Assembly: GCF_013282665.1 (NCBI RefSeq)
Contig: NZ_CP054041.1
Location: forward strand, 1,904,001-1,968,000
Direction of reading: 5' to 3'
Length of the DNA stretch: 64,000 nucleotides
From: Listeria monocytogenes
GTDB lineage: Bacteria; Bacillota; Bacilli; Lactobacillales; Listeriaceae
Each line of letters starts with the position of its first letter. The first letter of the stretch is position 1. Position numbers and translations under genes: made by a program. The notes beneath the pieces were generated by a model that worked only from the letters and a program-made list of their open reading frames with translations, was not told the DNA's origin and did no database searches. Shown here piece after piece: positions 32,804-42,954 of the stretch.

Positions 32804-35800
32804 ATGATTCATGCAGGATTAGATGTGGGATCAACAACAGCAAAGGCTGTAGCACTTAATGACCAGGGGGATATTTTATTTCAAACCTACAGAAGACATT
32901 ATTCAGACATTAAAAAAGTAACATTAGAAATTATGCAAGACATGCAAAAAAAATGTGGCATGACAGAAATGACATTCAAAATTACGGGATCATCTGGATT
33001 AGCGATTTCTAAATTCTTGAATGTACCTTTTGTGCAGGAAGTAATTGCTTGTACAGAAGCAGTAGAGCAAGTAATTCCAGAGACAGATGTAGTAATCGAG
33101 CTGGGCGGGGAAGATGCGAAGATTATTTATTTCAGCGGTGGAATTGAACAAAGAATGAATAATGCCTGTGCGGGTGGAACTGGTGCTTTTATTGACCAAA
33201 TCGCGACACTACTTCAAACAGATCCAACAGGTTTAAACGAACTGGCGCAAAATGCGAATACGATTTATCCGATTGCTTCCAGATGTGGCGTATTCGCCAA
33301 AACCGATGTGCAACCTTTACTTAATGAAGGCGCGAGAAAAGAAGATATTGCCGCTTCGATTTTCCAAAGTGTCGTGACACAAACGATTAGTGGGCTTGCT
33401 TGTGGACGTCCAATCCGCGGGAAAGTTGCGTTTCTTGGAGGACCACTTACTTTCCTTGATCAGTTACGTTATCGTTTTACAGAAACATTGAAGATGAAAG
33501 ATAGTGATATTATTGCGCCTCAAAACGCGGAATATTTTATTGCACTTGGAACAGCTTTTACTGGATTAAATGATGTACCTTTAAAAGTAGATGATATGAT
33601 TCATCGCCTTTCCAATATGGATATGACGACGATGGCAACGGATACGGTCATTTTACCAGCACTTTTCGAAAAGCAAGAGGACTTGGAAGAATTTCGTGCG
33701 CGTCATAATCAAATGAAAGCCAAACGAGCAAAACTGGAAGATTATGAAGGGGATGCTTATTTAGGCATTGATGCAGGATCAACCACGACCAAATTAATCT
33801 TAATGAGCCAAACCAATGAAATTCTTTACTCGTTTTATTCTAGTAATAATGGGAATCCGCTTCAATCAGTTATTGACGCAACGAGTGATTTATATGAAAT
33901 TTTACCGGAAAAAGTTCGAGTTGCGCAGTCTGGAATTACAGGCTACGGCGAGTCGCTTATTAAAGCCGCGCTAAAAATTGATGTTGGCGAAATTGAAACA
34001 GTGGCTCATTATCGTGCAGCTCGCGAATTTTTACCTGACGTTGATTTCATTTTAGACATTGGCGGACAAGATATGAAATGTATGAAAATCAAAAAAGGCG
34101 CACTGGATAGTTTGATGCTTAATGAAGCTTGCTCGGCCGGGTGTGGCTCGTTTCTTGAAACATTTGCGCAAACACTTAATTTATCCATCGAAGAGTTTGC
34201 GGCTCGGGCGCTTGAAGCAAAAGCCCCTGTGGACCTAGGTTCTCGCTGTACCGTTTTCATGAATTCTAAAGTGAAACAAGTACAAAAAGAAGGCGTGAGC
34301 ATGGAAGATTTATCTGCGGGTCTTGCTTATTCAGTCGTAAAAAACGCGTTGCAAAAAGTAATCAAACTCCGCAGCCCAAAAGACATTGGCGAAAAAGTAA
34401 TCGTTCAAGGCGGAACTTTTTACAACGAATCAGTCTTGCGTGCTTTTGAACTATTAACAGGGCGTGAAGTAGTTCGACCAGATATCGCCGGAATGATGGG
34501 CGCATACGGTGCTGCCCTAATTGCCCGCGAACATTATGAAACTGGGGAAGTAACGGAAATGCTCGTACTGGAAAAATTGCGTGAATTTAGCGCGGAAACT
34601 TCCCAGTCGCGCTGTAACCTTTGTAGTAATACGTGTCAGCTGACAGTGACAAGATTTGGCGATGACCGAATGTTTGTTAGTGGGAACCGTTGTGAACGCG
34701 GAGAACGTGTCGAAACGAAGCGTAATTTACTGCCCAACTTATATGCGTATAAATTAAAACGTACCTTTGATTACAAATCATTGAAAAAATCAGAAGCAAC
34801 TAGAGGAACCATTGGTATCCCGCGCGCGCTGAATGTTTTTGAAAACTATCCATTGTGGCATACGATTTTAACTAACTTAGGTTTCCGAGTGGTTTTATCA
34901 TCTAAATCATCCAAAAACCTATATGACAAAGGTATCGAAACGATTGCCTCTGAAGCAGTTTGTTTCCCAGCCAAACTAACCCATGGTCATATTATGGATT
35001 TAATCAAGAAAAAAGCAGACCGCATTTTCTATCCATCTGTCGTTTACGAAAAACCGGAGTTCGGTGAAGCAACGAATAACTTTAACTGTCCTGTTGTGGC
35101 TGGTTACCCAGAAGTTATTCGTGTCAATGTGGATGCTTTAGAAGAGAAAAATATTCCAATGATTAGTCCGTTTTTAACTTTAGATAATGAAAAAGCATTA
35201 ATCGAACAAATGAGCCTCGCTTTCCCAGAAGTTCCAGCTGCAGATATGGAAAAAGCAGTCCAAGCAGGGCTAGAGGAAGCAGAACTTTGCCGCAAAGACA
35301 TTCAAGCAGAAGGCGAAGCGGCACTTACTTACATTAAGAAAAACAAAATCAAAGGGATTGTTCTTGCAGGGCATCCGTACCATATTGATCCAGAAGTAAA
35401 CCACGGAATTCCAGAACTTATTACGATGAACGGCATGGCGGTTCTGACCGAAGATTCGATTTCTCATCTCGGAGAAATTGACCATAAACTTCGTGTTGAA
35501 AACCAGTGGAAATATCACGCAAGACTTTATCGTGCAGCCAGCTTTACTGCTAAAAGTGAAGATTTAGAATTTGTGCAATTGACCTCTTTTGGTTGTGGAC
35601 TTGATGCGATTACAACGGATATGTGCCAAGAAATCATTGAAGGGCATAACAAAGTATACACATTACTAAAAATCGATGAAATCAACAACCTTGGTGCCGC
35701 ACGTATTCGCGTTCGTTCCTTAAAAGCAGCCATGGAAGAACGTGAAAAAAACAACGTGAAACCAGGCATTATGGCAAAACCAAAAGAACGTCCATTATTC

Positions 35801-37231
35801 ACGAAGGAAATGAAGAAAACGTATACTATCTTAGCGCCACAGCTAGCTCCAACCCATTTTGAAATGTTGGAAGCTGCTTGTAAAGTGGGCGGTTATAACT
35901 TGGAAGTATTACCAGCAGTTACACCACGCGCAGTGGATGAGGGCTTACGTTACGTCAATAACGATGCTTGTTATCCAGCAATTTTAACGATTGGACAAAT
36001 GATGGATGCACTGAAACACGGCGATTATGATGTAAATAATTTGGCTGTATTGATGACGCAAACAGGTGGTGGGTGTCGGGCTACCAATTATATCTCGATG
36101 CTGAAAAAAGCACTCGGAGAAGCTGGTCTTGACCATATCCCAGTTATTTCGCTTAATGCCAACGGTTTAGAAAAACAACCAGGATTTAAAATGACGCCAA
36201 AAGTTCTTGTTCGTTTCCTAGCTGGAATTAGCTTAGGAGATGCGCTCGACCGAATGCTTTACCGTACTAGACCATATGAAGTAGAACCAGGAAGCGCCAA
36301 TAAAATGTTCCGTCATTATCTCGATGCAGGACGCGAGCTAATGAAAAATTATTCTTTTGGAGCATATAAAAAATTAGCAAATGAAATGGTTCGCGCCTTT
36401 GACAACTTACCAATAACAAATGAAGTGAAACCGAGAGTTGGTGTCGTTGGAGAAATTCTCGTGAAATTCCATCCGGGTGCTAATAACAATATTGTTGATG
36501 TTATTGAAGACGAGGGCGGAGAAGCGGTTGTTCCCGATTTAACAGATTTCATTTTATATTGTTGTTATGATGATCACTTTGCTGCCAATACATTTGGTCG
36601 TTCCAAAGTTAAATCATTCGCGAAACAAAGCGTTGCGATTCCACTCATTAATCAATTCCGCAAACCAGTAACTGATGCGCTGAAGAAAAGTGAACGCTTT
36701 GAAGCACCAGCAAGTATCGAATCTATCGCTGAAAAAGCGAGTCAATTACTATCACTCGGAAATAAAATGGGTGAAGGCTGGTTCTTAACAGGAGAAATGT
36801 TTGAATTACTCGATAGTAACGTACCAAATATCGCGTGTTTACAACCGTTTGCTTGCTTGCCGAACCATATTACCGGTCGAGGCATGATTAAAGGACTCAA
36901 AAAAATGTATCCAGAAGCTAATATCATGTCGATTGACTACGATGCTGGATCAAGCTCTGTGAACCAACTAAATCGAATCAAATTAATGCTTTCCATCGCT
37001 AGAAAACAACTAGAAACGGCAGAAGTAATCACAGAGAAAGAAACAAACACACGATTCAACCCAAGAGAAAAAATCCTTGGTAAAGCAAAACAAGTAAGAG
37101 AGAGCGCTCCAGTCGAAATGATTGGAAACAAAGTGAAACAAGCGCGGGACGCAGACCCAGTTGGCGCGATAGCTCAGAAAGTGAAACATGTTGCATCTAG
37201 TAGCGAACATGTTCAAACGGATAATGAATAG
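32804..37231 (+). CDS. Giant 2-hydroxyacyl-CoA dehydratase activase-like protein, two ATPase modules plus DUF2229 and HgdB-like parts
   Basis: This 1475-aa protein carries two BadF/BcrA-type ATPase modules in series: DVGSTTAKAVAL, NNACAGGTGAFIDQ and RCGVFAKTDVQ, then GIDAGSTTTKLIL, ACSAGCGSFLET and SRCTVFMNSKV. These resemble the HgdC activator, which binds one [4Fe-4S] cluster per dimer and drives electrons with ATP. The middle (CNLCSNTCQLTV, GNRCERG) and C-terminal parts (FGCGLDAITTDM, NNDACYPAILTIGQMMDAL) match the DUF2229/HgdB-like dehydratase relatives. No separate dehydratase subunits are nearby, so the substrate is unknown. The ATG at 32804 is preferred over GTG 32780. Confidence 0.85.
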   Translation: MIHAGLDVGSTTAKAVALNDQGDILFQTYRRHYSDIKKVTLEIMQDMQKKCGMTEMTFKITGSSGLAISKFLNVPFVQEVIACTEAVEQVIPETDVVIELGGEDAKIIYFSGGIEQRMNNACAGGTGAFIDQIATLLQTDPTGLNELAQNANTIYPIASRCGVFAKTDVQPLLNEGARKEDIAASIFQSVVTQTISGLACGRPIRGKVAFLGGPLTFLDQLRYRFTETLKMKDSDIIAPQNAEYFIALGTAFTGLNDVPLKVDDMIHRLSNMDMTTMATDTVILPALFEKQEDLEEFRARHNQMKAKRAKLEDYEGDAYLGIDAGSTTTKLILMSQTNEILYSFYSSNNGNPLQSVIDATSDLYEILPEKVRVAQSGITGYGESLIKAALKIDVGEIETVAHYRAAREFLPDVDFILDIGGQDMKCMKIKKGALDSLMLNEACSAGCGSFLETFAQTLNLSIEEFAARALEAKAPVDLGSRCTVFMNSKVKQVQKEGVSMEDLSAGLAYSVVKNALQKVIKLRSPKDIGEKVIVQGGTFYNESVLRAFELLTGREVVRPDIAGMMGAYGAALIAREHYETGEVTEMLVLEKLREFSAETSQSRCNLCSNTCQLTVTRFGDDRMFVSGNRCERGERVETKRNLLPNLYAYKLKRTFDYKSLKKSEATRGTIGIPRALNVFENYPLWHTILTNLGFRVVLSSKSSKNLYDKGIETIASEAVCFPAKLTHGHIMDLIKKKADRIFYPSVVYEKPEFGEATNNFNCPVVAGYPEVIRVNVDALEEKNIPMISPFLTLDNEKALIEQMSLAFPEVPAADMEKAVQAGLEEAELCRKDIQAEGEAALTYIKKNKIKGIVLAGHPYHIDPEVNHGIPELITMNGMAVLTEDSISHLGEIDHKLRVENQWKYHARLYRAASFTAKSEDLEFVQLTSFGCGLDAITTDMCQEIIEGHNKVYTLLKIDEINNLGAARIRVRSLKAAMEEREKNNVKPGIMAKPKERPLFTKEMKKTYTILAPQLAPTHFEMLEAACKVGGYNLEVLPAVTPRAVDEGLRYVNNDACYPAILTIGQMMDALKHGDYDVNNLAVLMTQTGGGCRATNYISMLKKALGEAGLDHIPVISLNANGLEKQPGFKMTPKVLVRFLAGISLGDALDRMLYRTRPYEVEPGSANKMFRHYLDAGRELMKNYSFGAYKKLANEMVRAFDNLPITNEVKPRVGVVGEILVKFHPGANNNIVDVIEDEGGEAVVPDLTDFILYCCYDDHFAANTFGRSKVKSFAKQSVAIPLINQFRKPVTDALKKSERFEAPASIESIAEKASQLLSLGNKMGEGWFLTGEMFELLDSNVPNIACLQPFACLPNHITGRGMIKGLKKMYPEANIMSIDYDAGSSSVNQLNRIKLMLSIARKQLETAEVITEKETNTRFNPREKILGKAKQVRESAPVEMIGNKVKQARDADPVGAIAQKVKHVASSSEHVQTDNE

Positions 37232-37266
37232 AAAAAATCCGCCCCATACAAGGGGCGGATTTTTTC
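37231..37266. terminator. Bidirectional terminator after the activase-like gene
   Basis: GAAAAAATCCGCCCC and GGGGCGGATTTTTTC form a perfect 15-bp stem shared with the convergent PhzF gene. Confidence 0.92.
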
Positions 37267-38114
37267 TATTCAATACTCAAGTATTTAGTTTCACTATAAT
37301 ACCCATTACCACCTACATATACACGGGCTATTTCCTTATTAGCATCTACACCTAATTTAACTAAAATTTCGGAAGGAGAATGTAGCGAGTGTCCTTGTTC
37401 AAATACATAAAGTTCTTTTTGCAAGTATTGATTTTTATAAAGATAACAAGCTAAAGCACCATTAGAGGTCCCAGTCGCAGCTTCTTCATTAATATCAAAT
37501 AGTGGAGCGAAATTCCGGCAAATAATTCGGTCATCGCTAAAAGTATATAGATGCATTCCAACAACTTCATACTGCTTGCTGACCTCTTTAACCTTTTCAA
37601 AATTTGGCTTTAGGGCATATAAATCGGCTTCACTTTTAATTGGAATTAATATATCTTTTAAACCCGTAGACACAATTTGAATTGGATAATTAGCACTTAG
37701 TAAGTTTAAATCAAAACAACCAGTTAAATTAGCAGGCGGAATGATATCATAAAAAGTTGGTTGATTTTGTTCCATGAAGATAGTACCATCTTTTATTGTA
37801 ATCGTAAGGACACCGCTATTTGTCTCAATTGTATACCGGTTCTTATGAATTTTATTTACATGCTTCAAAATTGCGAAAGTGCCGATTGTCGCATGACCGC
37901 ATAAAGCAACTTCTTCTTTCGGGGTAAAATATTCTAATTTAAAATCAGCGCAGTTAGATTCAGTTAGGAAGGCAGTTTCCGCATAGCCTAGTTGTTTTGC
38001 GATGGCCATTTTTTGAGCGGTGGCGAGTGTTGGTTCGTTTAATACGACACCAGCTTTATTTCCCCCTTTATTATTTTTACTAAATGCACTTGCAACATAA
38101 ACAGATATATCCAT
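37266..38114 (-). CDS. PhzF-family isomerase/epimerase-like protein
   Basis: This 282-aa protein has the PhzF start (YVASAFSKNNKGGNKAGVVL), the catalytic Glu46 in GYAETAFLTES, the CGHATIGT loop and the second-half motif GTSNGALACYL. PhzF-fold enzymes isomerise small acids without cofactors; the real substrate is usually unknown. It is 26 bp behind a YbaK-type gene and probably shares its transcript. Confidence 0.85.
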   Translation of the reverse strand: MDISVYVASAFSKNNKGGNKAGVVLNEPTLATAQKMAIAKQLGYAETAFLTESNCADFKLEYFTPKEEVALCGHATIGTFAILKHVNKIHKNRYTIETNSGVLTITIKDGTIFMEQNQPTFYDIIPPANLTGCFDLNLLSANYPIQIVSTGLKDILIPIKSEADLYALKPNFEKVKEVSKQYEVVGMHLYTFSDDRIICRNFAPLFDINEEAATGTSNGALACYLYKNQYLQKELYVFEQGHSLHSPSEILVKLGVDANKEIARVYVGGNGYYSETKYLSIE

Positions 38115-38140
38115 AATAATAAAACTCCCTTGTTTAAACT

Positions 38141-38626
38141 TTATTCTTCCGTAATCAGCGCAAACTCAGCACGTACTACTTCTTTCAAATCAGTAGGGGC
38201 TAGTTCGATTTGTAGTCCTCTTTTTCCAGCCGAAATCAGTATGGTATCAAGCGATTCAGCACTGTTATCAATAAATGTTGGAAATAATTTTTTCATTCCA
38301 ATCGGCGAACATCCACCGCGAATATAGCCAGTCAGCTTTTCTAGCGTATCCACCGCAATTAATTCACATTTTTTATTACCGCTAATCTTTGCCAAATGTT
38401 TTAAATGCAAAGTCTTATCGGCAGGTATGCAAGCAACGATATTTCCTGTTTTGTCACCAGTCAGGACTAAGGTTTTAAAAATTTGTGCGGGATTATTCCC
38501 TGTTTCTTCCGCAACGTGAAGCGCATCCAAGGCCTCTTCACTCCAAGCATACTCATGCAAATCATATTTTATCTTCTGTTTATCTAAAATCCGACACGCA
38601 TTTGTCTTTTTATTCAAGTCTTTCAC
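38141..38626 (-). CDS. ybaK: Cys-tRNA(Pro)/Cys-tRNA(Cys) deacylase-like protein (YbaK/EbsC)
   Basis: This 161-aa protein has the YbaK pattern: IKYDLHEYAW near the N-terminus, FKTLVLTGDKTGNIVACIPAD, the catalytic-type Lys in that first strand, and TGYIRGGCSPIGMKK. The family removes misacylated Cys from tRNA(Pro). It heads a two-gene minus-strand unit with a PhzF-like gene. Confidence 0.88.
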   Translation of the reverse strand: MKDLNKKTNACRILDKQKIKYDLHEYAWSEEALDALHVAEETGNNPAQIFKTLVLTGDKTGNIVACIPADKTLHLKHLAKISGNKKCELIAVDTLEKLTGYIRGGCSPIGMKKLFPTFIDNSAESLDTILISAGKRGLQIELAPTDLKEVVRAEFALITEE

Positions 38627-38740
38627 CTCGATTTATTTGAAATTATGTACATATTATGACACTTTTTGTAAAATAGTTGGCATTTTAGCTCTCGTTCTGT
38701 ACAATGAAATGGAATTCAAATAAGAAAGGGAGATTTACTA

Positions 38741-39394
38741 ATGAAAAAAGGGTTATTTAGTATGGTTCTTATGCTTGCAATGGTACTTGTATTAAGTGCA
38801 TGTGGCGGCGCATCAAGGGTAGAACCAAAAAAAGCAGGAGAAATCACTGTTAATGCCGTAGTTTACAATAAAGATACGGATAAAGTAAAAGATGTATATG
38901 GTGAAGATGGTTCTAAATTCGAAAAAGAATTTGAAACTAGTTTTAAAGAAAGCTTTATCAATACATTTACAGCAAGTTTTTCTAGTGATGTAAACTTAGA
39001 CAAACAAGTGGATGAGTTTTATGATGCACTTCGCAAACAAGTAAACGAAAAAACTTCGTATACTACTAAAGTAACAAATGACGACAAAGAAAGTCCAGAA
39101 ATTCAATTCGCTGTTAAAGGGCTTGATATGAAAGGCGTTCAAACAGAATTAGTAGAAGAATTAACAAAAGCGGCAACAGCTGACCCATCTCTTGCAACAG
39201 ATGATCAAAAAATGGCTGAAAAAACAATGGAAATCTATACGAAAGCTGTTCAAAATGCAGATGCAGTATCAGAAGCTAAAACAGTTACACTTAAATTGAA
39301 AGTAGATCCAGATGACGATTCTTTATGGAAAATGGAAAACGATATGGCATTCATGCAAGCACTAACAACAGCATTCTTTATGGGTGGTATGTAA
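38741..39394 (+). CDS. Lipoprotein of unknown function
   Basis: This 217-aa protein has a signal peptide ending in the lipobox LSAC (Cys21), followed by GGASRVEPKK and an acidic, helical extracytoplasmic domain. It resembles the DUF5105-type Listeria lipoproteins in layout. Function unknown. AAAGGGAG stands before the ATG and a good terminator follows, so it is monocistronic. Confidence 0.85.
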   Translation: MKKGLFSMVLMLAMVLVLSACGGASRVEPKKAGEITVNAVVYNKDTDKVKDVYGEDGSKFEKEFETSFKESFINTFTASFSSDVNLDKQVDEFYDALRKQVNEKTSYTTKVTNDDKESPEIQFAVKGLDMKGVQTELVEELTKAATADPSLATDDQKMAEKTMEIYTKAVQNADAVSEAKTVTLKLKVDPDDDSLWKMENDMAFMQALTTAFFMGGM

Positions 39395-39410
39395 GTTTTT
39401 ATATGAATAG

Positions 39411-39444
39411 ACACCAGCAACTTTCGGGTTGTTGGTGTTTTTTT
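39411..39444 (+). terminator. Terminator after the lipoprotein gene
   Basis: ACACCAGCAAC and GTTGTTGGTGT pair (one mismatch area near the loop), then seven T. Confidence 0.85.
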
Positions 39445-39499
39445 GTTTCCAAGAATAAATGTTATAATAACATGAAGATTTACTAATGGGAGGCGCTAT

Positions 39500-40390
39500 A
39501 TGACTACTATAAAAATCGCATTAATCCAACAAAAAGCAGTACCAAATAATAAGGAAGCCAATTTAAAATTAGCCATTAAATATATAAGAGAAGCACATAA
39601 AAAAGGGGCAGATTTAGTACTTTTCCCAGAAATGTGGTCAAACGGTTATGCGCCACCTTTTGAAGATGCTTTTAATCATCCACTAGCTACTGGGTTTGGG
39701 GCAGAACGATTCAAGTGGTTAAATGAAGCAATCGAAGCAGACAGTGCTTATGTTTTGACACTGAAAGAACTTGCCAAAGAGCTACAGATTGGCATTTGCG
39801 CTACGTATTTGTCTAAAACGGAACAAAAAACACAAAATGCTGCTATTATTATTGACCGTAAAGGAGAAATAATTTTAGACTATGCCAAAGTCCATACGTG
39901 TGATTTTTCTTTAGAAATATTACTACAAAGTGGCGAGGAATTTAAAGTTTGTGAGTTTGATGGTATTAAGCTGGGGGTCATGATTTGCTATGATCGCGAG
40001 TTTCCAGAAAGCGCCAGAGTTCTCATGTTAAAAGGTGCAGAAATTATCCTCTTTCCAAATGCTTGTGGTATGAATCCAGCCAGACTTAATCAACTAAATT
40101 CTCGTGCTTTTGAAAACATGGTTGGCGTAGCGATGGCAAACTATCCTGGCGAAAAATGGGGCAAATCCACTGCTTTTTCCCCGATTGTTTTTGATGAAAA
40201 TGGGGATTACCGCGATAATACGATTATGGAAACAGATGACGTTTCAGAAGGTGTTTTTATTGCTGAATTTAATTTAGACGAGATTCGAAATTACCGGGAA
40301 AATGAAACGTGGGGAAATGCCTACCGAAAACCACAAACATATACAGAATTAATAAGTTCAGATGTAAAAGCGCCATTTAAACGAAATTAA
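39500..40390 (+). CDS. Nitrilase-superfamily carbon-nitrogen hydrolase
   Basis: This 296-aa protein has the complete catalytic triad of the superfamily: Glu44 in FPEMW, Lys130 in DYAKVHTCDF and Cys163 in GVMICYDREFPES. These enzymes cleave amides such as omega-amides, N-carbamyl compounds or formamide relatives. The context gives no clue to the substrate, and the gene is alone between terminators. The length is normal. Confidence 0.88.
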   Translation: MTTIKIALIQQKAVPNNKEANLKLAIKYIREAHKKGADLVLFPEMWSNGYAPPFEDAFNHPLATGFGAERFKWLNEAIEADSAYVLTLKELAKELQIGICATYLSKTEQKTQNAAIIIDRKGEIILDYAKVHTCDFSLEILLQSGEEFKVCEFDGIKLGVMICYDREFPESARVLMLKGAEIILFPNACGMNPARLNQLNSRAFENMVGVAMANYPGEKWGKSTAFSPIVFDENGDYRDNTIMETDDVSEGVFIAEFNLDEIRNYRENETWGNAYRKPQTYTELISSDVKAPFKRN

Positions 40391-40420
40391 AAAAACAGAG
40401 AAGAGCAATCTCTGTTTTTT
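40391..40420. terminator. Bidirectional terminator between the amidase and DUF554 genes
   Basis: AAAAACAGAGA and TCTCTGTTTTT pair with a short loop. Confidence 0.85.
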
Positions 40421-40424
40421 TCTT

Positions 40425-41126
40425 TTAAAAATAGTAAAGTCCAGTAACAATCAGCGCAACGACCAAAATCCCCGGAACCAGATTCGCGACCCGAATCTTT
40501 GTTAAACCAAGTAAGTTGAGTCCAATCGCCAAAATCATAATTCCACCTGTAGCCGTTAATTCTTTTATAATTAGCGCCATCAGGTCTGCTGGAACGAATT
40601 GATTAATCTGGGTTGCGAATAATGCGATAATACCTTCAAAAAGGAACACTGGAATCGCAGAGAGCATAACACCCCAACCAAGTGTCGTACTAAGAAGAAG
40701 GGCGATAAACCCATCCATTACTGATTTCGTATAAAGCACATCATGATTTCCGCGAATGCCACTATCAAGCGCACCGATAATTCCCATCGCACCAATCACA
40801 AAAATAAGGGTAGCTGTTACAAAGCCTTTTGAAACATTACTTTTTCCTTTGGCACCGACTTTCCGTTCAATCCAGTGCCCAAGCTGATTCAGGTGATAAT
40901 CTATATTAAGCCATTCCCCAATAACGGCTCCAAAACAAATACTTAAAATGACAATAAGCGAGTTGCTCGTTTTAAATGCCATTTGAATGCCAAGGACGAT
41001 AACGGATAACCCCATCCCTTTCATGACTGTGTCTTTCATACGTTCAGGGATATTATGTAATTTCATGCCAATAACAGAGCCAATCAAAATCCCAAGCCCG
41101 TTTACTAGCGCACCAAGTAGAACCAT
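40425..41126 (-). CDS. DUF554 membrane protein (YdfK/YqgA-like)
   Basis: This 233-aa protein has about seven hydrophobic segments and the family sequence LGALVNGLGILIGSVIGMKL near the start, followed by ICFGAVIGEWLNID. Members are inner-membrane proteins of unknown transport function. It stands alone. Confidence 0.85.
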   Translation of the reverse strand: MVLLGALVNGLGILIGSVIGMKLHNIPERMKDTVMKGMGLSVIVLGIQMAFKTSNSLIVILSICFGAVIGEWLNIDYHLNQLGHWIERKVGAKGKSNVSKGFVTATLIFVIGAMGIIGALDSGIRGNHDVLYTKSVMDGFIALLLSTTLGWGVMLSAIPVFLFEGIIALFATQINQFVPADLMALIIKELTATGGIMILAIGLNLLGLTKIRVANLVPGILVVALIVTGLYYF

Positions 41127-41202
41127 TTTCTTCCTCCCTTTTTTTCATATAGCAATAGTATACAGGAAGTTTTCGCCAATTGGGAGTTTTATTTCGTACA
41201 AA

Positions 41203-41235
41203 AAAGTCGAAGGATCAGAGTGATCCTTCGACTTT
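41203..41235 (-). terminator. Terminator after the NmrA-like gene
   Basis: AAAGTCGAAGGATCA and TGATCCTTCGACTTT form a perfect 15-bp stem. Confidence 0.9.
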
Positions 41236-41239
41236 AAGT

Positions 41240-41881
41240 CTATTTTCCGGCTACTGTAAAGCGTTCATTTAAGTGATTAGGTCGTTCAATTTCATCTAAA
41301 ACAGCAATCGCATAGTCTTCCATACTGATAAAACTATTGCCATCGCTACCAAACAGGAGATGATCTTTTCCTATTTGATAGTCTCCAGTGCGTTCACCGG
41401 GCTCAAACATAGCAGAAGGGCTAATGTACGTCCAACTGAATTCTGCTTGATGTGATTTTAAATGCTCTAATTGTTTTGCTTGCGCACGTGCAGTTGGATA
41501 GTAAGGCGCTTCCCGAAGGCCTTTGGACTCTAAAAGAGTGTTTCCGTCTTCATCAATTTGAAGACTAGCTGCTCCACCAACGACAAGTAAGCGCGGAGAC
41601 ACAGTTCCATTTAAAACAGAAATCAAGTGATTAAGGGAAGTGACATGTTTTTCTGCTTCGTCTGGACTAACGCCATAAGCATCAACAACGACATTTTGGT
41701 CGGCTAAATCTGAAAGGGTTAAATCAAAAATATCTTTTTGCAAAATATTAATATCTTTGTGTGTTTGCGTGATTTTTCCGGCGTTTCTAACAATGGCTGT
41801 TACTTCGTGACCACGATTTTTTGCTTCTTCTAAAATTCTCGAACCAGCTCGGCCCGTAGCACCAATAATACCAATTTTCAT
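41240..41881 (-). CDS. NAD(P)-binding epimerase/NmrA-like protein (YwnB-like)
   Basis: This 213-aa atypical SDR protein has the N-terminal nucleotide loop IGIIGATGRAGSRI, VVDAYGVSP and a C-terminal segment FSWTYISPSAMFEPGERTG. Relatives bind NADPH and act as redox sensors or reductases. A sigma-B-like promoter lies upstream, consistent with the reported sigma-B control of the equivalent L. monocytogenes gene. Confidence 0.85.
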   Translation of the reverse strand: MKIGIIGATGRAGSRILEEAKNRGHEVTAIVRNAGKITQTHKDINILQKDIFDLTLSDLADQNVVVDAYGVSPDEAEKHVTSLNHLISVLNGTVSPRLLVVGGAASLQIDEDGNTLLESKGLREAPYYPTARAQAKQLEHLKSHQAEFSWTYISPSAMFEPGERTGDYQIGKDHLLFGSDGNSFISMEDYAIAVLDEIERPNHLNERFTVAGK

Positions 41882-41936
41882 GAAAAAAGCCCCCTATTCA
41901 TTTTTATGGAATAGATTCTCGTTTGATAGAAGAATT

Positions 41937-41962
41937 ATTCCCGAAAGAGGGGACTAGAAAAC
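41937..41962 (-). promoter_or_regulatory. Sigma-B-type promoter of the NmrA-like gene
   Basis: On the minus strand GTTTTC is followed after 14 bp by GGGAAT, close to GTTTAA-N14-GGGTAT. It sits right next to the RarD stop, so the two genes need not be co-transcribed. Confidence 0.65.
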
Positions 41963-41964
41963 AT

Positions 41965-42885
41965 TTATTTTTTTGTGGCGTTTGCTAATTGTTTAATTTT
42001 GGCTGCGGAATAAATGTGAGAAACCGTGAAAATAATAAGTGCTAACCAAATGAACATGAATGCAAACAATTGGATATGATCGAAACTTTCTTTAAATAGT
42101 AATACGCCGAGTGCAAGCATTAATGTTGGTCCAATATATTGCAGGAAGCCAACCATCGTATAGCTGATTTTTTTCGCAGCAGTGGCAAACAGAAGTAGCG
42201 GGATAGCTGTAACGACACCAGCACCAACTAAAATAATATTGGTTTCTGCCGCGTATTGCATTAATCCATTGGTTGCGAAAAAGATGACATAAATCAGTGC
42301 GAATGGCGTAATAATCATTGTTTCAAGCGTTAAACCCGTCCAAACAGTTACGGAAACAACTTTTTTTATTAGTCCATAAAGCGAAAAAGTAACAGCCATA
42401 CCGATTGCCGCCCAAGGAACAGATCCAAGATGCCATGTGAGGATTAAAACACCAATTGTTGCAGAAATAACAGCAATAATTTCGCCACGACTCAAGCGTT
42501 CTTTTAAGATAACTGTTGCGAGAAGTACGTTTACAAGTGGATTGATATAATAACCAAGACTTGCTTCGGTCACATGCCCACTATTCACCGTATAAATGAA
42601 TAAATACCAGTTCGCTGTCACTAAAAAAGCTGCCGCAATAATCGCAATCAGCGTTTTTGGTTTAAGCAATACGTCCTTTGTTTCTTGAAAAACCATCGAA
42701 GCTTTTCGCAAACAAACGATCAAAAATAACATAAAAATAAAAGACCATATAATTCTATAGGCCAAAATTTCCATTGGTGGGACATTGGTGACTAGCTTCC
42801 AGTAAATCGGAAGGACACCCCAAAATACATAAGCGAGAGCACCAGCGATAATGCCGCTTAGCTGTCCATTTTGTTTATTTTCCAT
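41965..42885 (-). CDS. rarD: RarD/EamA-family transporter
   Basis: This 306-aa protein has about ten membrane segments and the RarD-specific sequence GALAYVFWGVLPIYWKLV, followed by ILAYRIIWSFIFML. RarD relatives are drug/metabolite-type permeases of unknown substrate. Its start lies 108 bp from YceI. No cognate partner. Confidence 0.85.
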   Translation of the reverse strand: MENKQNGQLSGIIAGALAYVFWGVLPIYWKLVTNVPPMEILAYRIIWSFIFMLFLIVCLRKASMVFQETKDVLLKPKTLIAIIAAAFLVTANWYLFIYTVNSGHVTEASLGYYINPLVNVLLATVILKERLSRGEIIAVISATIGVLILTWHLGSVPWAAIGMAVTFSLYGLIKKVVSVTVWTGLTLETMIITPFALIYVIFFATNGLMQYAAETNIILVGAGVVTAIPLLLFATAAKKISYTMVGFLQYIGPTLMLALGVLLFKESFDHIQLFAFMFIWLALIIFTVSHIYSAAKIKQLANATKK

Positions 42886-42954
42886 AGTGATGTGAGCCCC
42901 CTTTTTTAAACAATAGAACTATTTTAGCTTAAAAGGGGGAATAAAGCTACAAAA

